Below, one piece after another: positions 60,920-64,000 of a stretch of DNA of 64,000 nucleotides. Each line of letters begins with the position of its first letter. Position 1 is the stretch's first letter. This DNA comes from Lacisediminihabitans sp040549465 (GTDB lineage: Bacteria; Actinomycetota; Actinomycetes; Actinomycetales; Microbacteriaceae). The notes beneath the pieces were generated by a model. The model ran no database searches, was not told where the DNA came from, and worked only from the letters and a program-made list of their open reading frames with translations. Made by a program: the position numbers and the translations under genes. The stretch is from positions 62,001-126,000 of the forward strand of contig NZ_JBEPTL010000001.1 of NCBI RefSeq assembly GCF_040549465.1, read 5' to 3'.

Positions 60920-61213
60920 ATGGCAACCGACTACGACGCACCTCGTAAGACCGACGACGACTCAGAGTCGATCGAGGCTCTTAAAGAGCGCGTTCCGGAC
61001 AAAATGTCAGGTGTAGTCGACGTCGATGACGCCGACAACCCTGGCGGTTTCGAACTCCCAGGCGCAGACCTCTCTGACCTCGACCTCGACGTGGTGGTAC
61101 TTCCGCCCCAGGCAGACGAGTTCACCTGTGTGAACTGCTTCCTGGTGAAGCACCGTTCGCAACTGGACCACGAAGAGAAGCTCGGTCCGATCTGCCAGGA
61201 GTGCGCGGCCTAA
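60920..61213 (+). CDS. DUF4193 zinc-binding protein
   Basis: A 97-residue acidic protein with two CxxC pairs, CVNCFLVKHRSQL and ICQECAA, that should bind one zinc. The conserved centre DLDLDVVVLPPQADEFTC identifies DUF4193, present in nearly all actinobacteria. ATG 60920 gives the family start MATDYDAPRK; ATG 60914 would add two residues. GATAAGAAG lies upstream as a weak ribosome site. The function is unknown. Confidence 0.9.
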   Translation: MATDYDAPRKTDDDSESIEALKERVPDKMSGVVDVDDADNPGGFELPGADLSDLDLDVVVLPPQADEFTCVNCFLVKHRSQLDHEEKLGPICQECAA

Positions 61214-61217
61214 CGGC

Positions 61218-61664
61218 TCACGCCGTTGCGCGCGCCCTGGCGACGGCAGCGACGACGTCCTCTGGATGACGAGTCGAAACGACCCAGTATGGGGTCGGAT
61301 CGTTCTCGTCGAGGACGTCGATTCGCACGATGGGCCCAACCCAGCCCCTGATTAGCAACCAGGCTCGCGAGTCGAGGCGCTGTCCTCGCTCGAGCGTTGC
61401 CTCTTCCGTCCGGAATCCTTCGATGGGCCCGAGGAAGCGGATGGGCAGCCGTGCCCTTCCGGCCCTGAACTCTTCTGGTGTGACCTCGATGACGGGCGCC
61501 GTGGCGATCAGGAGGAATACGCAGCCACCGTAGAGAACAATCGCGACGATCACTCCCACGCCGATGTTGATCGGCAGGAACACCATCAGGCTCGCCGGAA
61601 TGACCAGAGCGGTCGAGATGAACACCCAGGCCGAGGCCCACAACCGCTCGCGGTAAATCGTCAT
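61218..61664 (-). CDS. DUF3093 membrane protein
   Basis: A 148-residue protein with two adjacent membrane helices at the N-terminus (about 10-30 and 33-52) and a soluble C-terminal domain with SRAWLLIRGWVGPIVRIDVLD and YWVVSTRHPEDVVAAV. This is the actinobacterial DUF3093 pattern. It converges with DUF4193, leaving 4 bases, and is divergent from dut, as usual in this phylum. The function is unknown. Confidence 0.9.
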   Translation of the reverse strand: MTIYRERLWASAWVFISTALVIPASLMVFLPINIGVGVIVAIVLYGGCVFLLIATAPVIEVTPEEFRAGRARLPIRFLGPIEGFRTEEATLERGQRLDSRAWLLIRGWVGPIVRIDVLDENDPTPYWVVSTRHPEDVVAAVARARATA

Positions 61665-61726
61665 GGTCCTATTCGATCAGATAAATGCTGTGCGCTGTGC
61701 CCGTGTGGCGTCCAGCCGTTCTGCAC

Positions 61727-61732
61727 TACCCT
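61727..61732 (+). promoter_or_regulatory. -10 box TACCCT of a leaderless dut promoter
   Basis: TACCCT lies 6 bases before GTG 61739, and no Shine-Dalgarno sequence is present. It supports this start over in-frame codons further upstream. Confidence 0.5.
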
Positions 61733-61738
61733 CGTGAC

Positions 61739-62197
61739 GTGCCCGAAAGCGTTGAAGTCCTTATTGTCGCCGACTCGGTTCCGGTCTACTCGCATCCCGG
61801 TGATGCCGGTGCCGACATCACGGCAGCCGAGTCGGTGGAGCTGGCACCAGGCCAGAGAGCGACTGTCGGTACGGGAGTCTCGATCGCGCTGCCCGACGGC
61901 TATGCGGCATTCGTCGTCCCACGAAGCGGTCTCGCTGCCAAGCATGGCATCACGATCGTGAACAGCCCCGGAACGGTGGATGCCGGCTACCGCGGGGAGA
62001 TCCGCGTCACCCTTCTGAATACCGACGACTCTGTGCCGTATTCTGTGGCAGTCGGTGATCGGATCGCTCAACTCGTGATCATGCCGGTGACGCGAGCCAG
62101 GTTCGTGCCGGTCGAGACACTTCCGGGAAGCCATCGGGGCGACGGCGGATTCGGGTCGACAGGTTACCGCGACAACAAGCAAGGAGACGGCGCGTGA
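61739..62197 (+). CDS. dut: dUTP diphosphatase
   Basis: Hydrolyses dUTP to dUMP and pyrophosphate, keeping uracil out of DNA and feeding dTMP synthesis; a trimer in the cytosol. All five motifs are visible in the 152-residue protein: HPGDAGADI, PRSGLAAKHG, NSPGTVDAGYRGEI, GDRIAQLVI and the C-terminal P-loop-like RGDGGFGSTG. Its TGA overlaps the next gene's GTG by 4 bases. Confidence 0.96.
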   Translation: MPESVEVLIVADSVPVYSHPGDAGADITAAESVELAPGQRATVGTGVSIALPDGYAAFVVPRSGLAAKHGITIVNSPGTVDAGYRGEIRVTLLNTDDSVPYSVAVGDRIAQLVIMPVTRARFVPVETLPGSHRGDGGFGSTGYRDNKQGDGA

Positions 62198-62829
62198 GCG
62201 ACATCACTTCATCAGTTCCCGACGATGCCGAGCAGGCAAAGTCCGCGCCATCAGATCGCGCCACCAAGGGTCCGCTCGATGAAGCGGAGGCCAACCCGGT
62301 TCGTCCTTACGTCGACCTCGGGGGAGTCAAGATCCTGCCGCGGGACGGACTGCAGCTCCGCCTCGAAGTGGAGGAGGGCAGCCAGCGCGTGGTCGCCGTC
62401 GGGCTCGACTACGCGGGTTCCACGCTCCAGGTGCAGCCCTTCGCAGCGCCGAGGACTTCGGGTCTCTGGCACGAGATCCGGGCGCAGATCGCCGACCAGA
62501 TCGCCAGGCAGGGCGGCACGACCAAGCTCACAGTCGGCCCGTTTGGTCCGGAACTGCTTGCCGAGATTCCCGCCACCGTTGCCGGCCAGCCGGGTTCAAA
62601 GAGACTCGCGCGTTTCGTCGGCGTCGACGGCCCGCGCTGGTTCCTCCGCGGTGTCATCGCCGGCGAGGGTGCCGTCGACCAGGAAGCAGCGGCGAAGATC
62701 GAAGAACTCTTCCGCAGCGTGGTCGTCGTGCGCGGCAAGACCCCGATGCCGCCCCGTGACCTCATCCCACTTCACATGCCAAAGAGCGCCACCAATGCCG
62801 ATGACGCTCCGTCGGCCCCCACAGTCTGA
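62194..62829 (+). CDS. DUF3710 protein
   Basis: A 211-residue soluble protein with the family pattern GPLDEAEAN-YVDLGGVKILPRDGLQLR, LQVQPFAAPRTSGLWHEIR and GVDGPRWFLRGVIAGEGA. AAGGAGACGG precedes GTG 62194. It overlaps dut by 4 bases and its stop overlaps the DUF3159 ATG (TGATG), so the three are translated together. It is an actinobacterial family of unknown function. Confidence 0.9.
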   Translation: MSDITSSVPDDAEQAKSAPSDRATKGPLDEAEANPVRPYVDLGGVKILPRDGLQLRLEVEEGSQRVVAVGLDYAGSTLQVQPFAAPRTSGLWHEIRAQIADQIARQGGTTKLTVGPFGPELLAEIPATVAGQPGSKRLARFVGVDGPRWFLRGVIAGEGAVDQEAAAKIEELFRSVVVVRGKTPMPPRDLIPLHMPKSATNADDAPSAPTV

Positions 62830-63548
62830 TGTCGACGTCCGGCGGCCAGGATGAGCAGCCGCCGAGCTTCAGGGAGAGCTTCGGCGACGCCATGCGTAAG
62901 ACCGGTCTCGGCCAGGTTGCGCCGGGCGAGGTCCCGACCGGCAAGTCGCTTCTCAAGGCCATCGGGGGAGTGCGCGGGCTGATCGAGTCGATCGTGCCTG
63001 GACTGGCGTTCCTTGTGGTCTATTCGCTCAGCGGGCAGAACCTGCTGCTCAGCGTTCTCATCCCGCTGGCGCTTTCGGTGATCTTCGTTGTCATCCGCCT
63101 GGTGACGAAGAGCGGACCAACGCAGGCGCTCGGTGGGATCGCCGTTCTCGCGGCATCCGCCATCCTCGCTCTCATCACGGGCCGCGCCGAAACGAACTTC
63201 CTGCCCGGAATCTTCTTCAATGCCGGGAGCCTTGCGGTACTCCTTCTGAGCATCGTTGTGCGCTGGCCTCTTATCGGGGTGATTGTGGGCTTTTTAACGA
63301 ACGAGGGCGTCGCGTGGCGCACCAGCAAGCCCAAACGTCGCGTGCTGTATTTGGCGACCTGGCTGTGGGCGGCCCTTTTTGCGCTGCGGCTGGTGGTGGA
63401 GGTGCCGCTTTATCTGGCCCATGAGGCCGAGTGGCTTGCGGGAACCAAGCTGCTGCTCGGTGTGCCGCTCTACGCGGGACTGCTGTGGGTCACCTGGCTT
63501 CTGGTCCGCGCCGTTTATGGACGCAGCACTGCCAGCAAAGCCGAATAG
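62829..63548 (+). CDS. DUF3159 membrane protein
   Basis: A 239-residue protein with a hydrophilic start (FRESFGDAMRKTGLGQVAPG) and about six hydrophobic segments. SIVPGLAFLVVYSLSGQNL and RVLYLATWLWAALFALRLVVE are typical of DUF3159. It is coupled to DUF3710 by a shared base. Older annotation calls this family putative tetracenomycin polyketide synthesis-like membrane proteins, but the role is not known. Confidence 0.88.
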   Translation: MSTSGGQDEQPPSFRESFGDAMRKTGLGQVAPGEVPTGKSLLKAIGGVRGLIESIVPGLAFLVVYSLSGQNLLLSVLIPLALSVIFVVIRLVTKSGPTQALGGIAVLAASAILALITGRAETNFLPGIFFNAGSLAVLLLSIVVRWPLIGVIVGFLTNEGVAWRTSKPKRRVLYLATWLWAALFALRLVVEVPLYLAHEAEWLAGTKLLLGVPLYAGLLWVTWLLVRAVYGRSTASKAE

Positions 63549-63581
63549 CTCGCATCCGCAGGTCTTTCGTGGTGCTATATT

Positions 63582-63599
63582 TATCTTGACGTCAAGATA
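63582..63599. promoter_or_regulatory. perfect 18-bp palindrome in the aconitase leader
   Basis: TATCTTGACGTCAAGATA is fully self-complementary. It lies 137 bases before the aconitase start and just after DUF3159. The pattern resembles sites bound by MarR-type dimers in actinobacteria. It is a strong operator candidate; the protein is not identified. Confidence 0.6.
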
Positions 63600-63736
63600 C
63601 TTTTGACTTCCTGATCTTTCCGATCGACCTCAAAAAACTTAGGCTTGCCTTGCTGGCAACCGGTCCGGTCGACGGGGAGGATTGGCAACGACAGCAGCCC
63701 GTCAGAGCGGGCAGAGCTTAGTAAGGGAGACGCGCA

Positions 63737-64000
63737 ATGTCGCAGGTCAACAGCTTCGATTCGAAGGACACCCTGAAAGTCGGTTCCTCGGAGTATCAGG
63801 TATTCCGCATCGACAAGGTTCCGGGTCACGAGCGACTCCCGTTCAGCCTCAAGGTGTTGCTCGAGAACCTCCTCCGCACGGAGGACGGCGCCAACGTCAC
63901 CAGGTCGCAGATCGAGGCGCTCGGCTCCTGGGTTCCGGCCGCAGACCCTGACACCGAGATCCAGTTCACGCCGGCTCGCGTCGTGATGCAGGACTTCACC
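63737..64000 (+). CDS. acnA: aconitate hydratase, N-terminal part (runs off window)
   Basis: The first 88 codons of aconitase, the Fe-S enzyme that interconverts citrate and isocitrate in the TCA cycle. The sequence has the AcnA start VNSFDSKDTLKVG, RLPFSLKVLLENLLR and the beginning of the substrate region PARVVMQDFT. The cluster cysteines lie beyond the window. GGGAGACG precedes ATG 63737. The 188-bp leader contains the palindrome at 63582 and a GC-rich inverted repeat around 63695. Confidence 0.93.
   Translation, partial: MSQVNSFDSKDTLKVGSSEYQVFRIDKVPGHERLPFSLKVLLENLLRTEDGANVTRSQIEALGSWVPAADPDTEIQFTPARVVMQDFT

Noticed and set aside
1..64000. CRISPR array, insertion sequence, prophage, integrase or tRNA gene
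   Set aside because: No spaced direct repeats, transposase, phage or integrase sequence and no tRNA-like cloverleaf was found while reading; composition and gene content are uniform core genome.

Overview
The window is high-GC chromosomal DNA from an actinobacterium, most probably a member of the Microbacteriaceae. The signs are GSI-beta glutamine synthetase with GlnE, SepH, the actinobacterial families DUF3093, DUF3159, DUF3710, DUF4191 and DUF4193, a LigD/Ku repair pair, and many genes that start directly behind a TANNNT box with no Shine-Dalgarno sequence. It is ordinary core genome: no CRISPR array, insertion sequence, prophage, integrase or tRNA was seen. The only RNA gene found is rnpB.

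Layout. 1-2445: the end of a flavin-dependent oxidoreductase, a SigB-like sigma factor and two small proteins. 2.5-5.9 kb: divergent ligD and ku (non-homologous end joining), then a frameshifted small gene. 6.1-10.4 kb: an NCS1-type permease with a long disordered N-terminus, a Nif3 protein, a coiled-coil protein that has lost its zinc ribbon, and rnpB. 10.4-18.3 kb: the reverse-strand potassium operon (an extra micropeptide, then kdpF-A-B-C-D-E), with phased repeats upstream. 18.5-25.6 kb: ppgK, map, panB, glnA2 and glnE. 26.1-30.5 kb: a membrane polysaccharide synthase, a tethered GH26-like glycanase and UDP-glucose dehydrogenase. 30.5-34.1 kb: a frameshifted RDD gene, a membrane protein with its winged-helix regulator, glnA1 behind two GlnR-like boxes, and an intact RDD gene. 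34.1-42.7 kb: DUF4191, lipA, lipB, a pseudokinase, sucB, lpd and pepA (lipoate synthesis and use). 42.8-45.1 kb: a PAC2 protein and an MFS transporter.

45.4-50.6 kb holds the most interesting locus. The primary sigma factor gene is followed by a tightly coupled four-gene run: a cysteine-free MurT-like Mur ligase, a GatD-like subunit in which both glutaminase catalytic residues (Cys94 and His189 equivalents) are glycine, and two overlapping alanine-racemase-like genes. The first racemase keeps the catalytic-Tyr C-domain but lost the PLP lysine and most of the barrel. The second keeps the barrel and lysine but lost the Tyr segment. Together they could form one active site as an obligate heterodimer. 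Microbacteriaceae have B-type peptidoglycan, in which the alpha-carboxyl of D-Glu carries the cross-link instead of being amidated. I infer that this locus may serve that chemistry.

50.6-64 kb: a DUF7455 zinc protein, a type IIA topoisomerase B subunit and, inverted and separated by an esterase and an amino acid permease, its A subunit. Then come a phosphodiesterase, sepH, DUF4193, DUF3093, dut, DUF3710, DUF3159 and the start of aconitase behind a perfect 18-bp palindrome.

All calls rest on reading the sequence. Family names come from recognised motifs; no database search was run.
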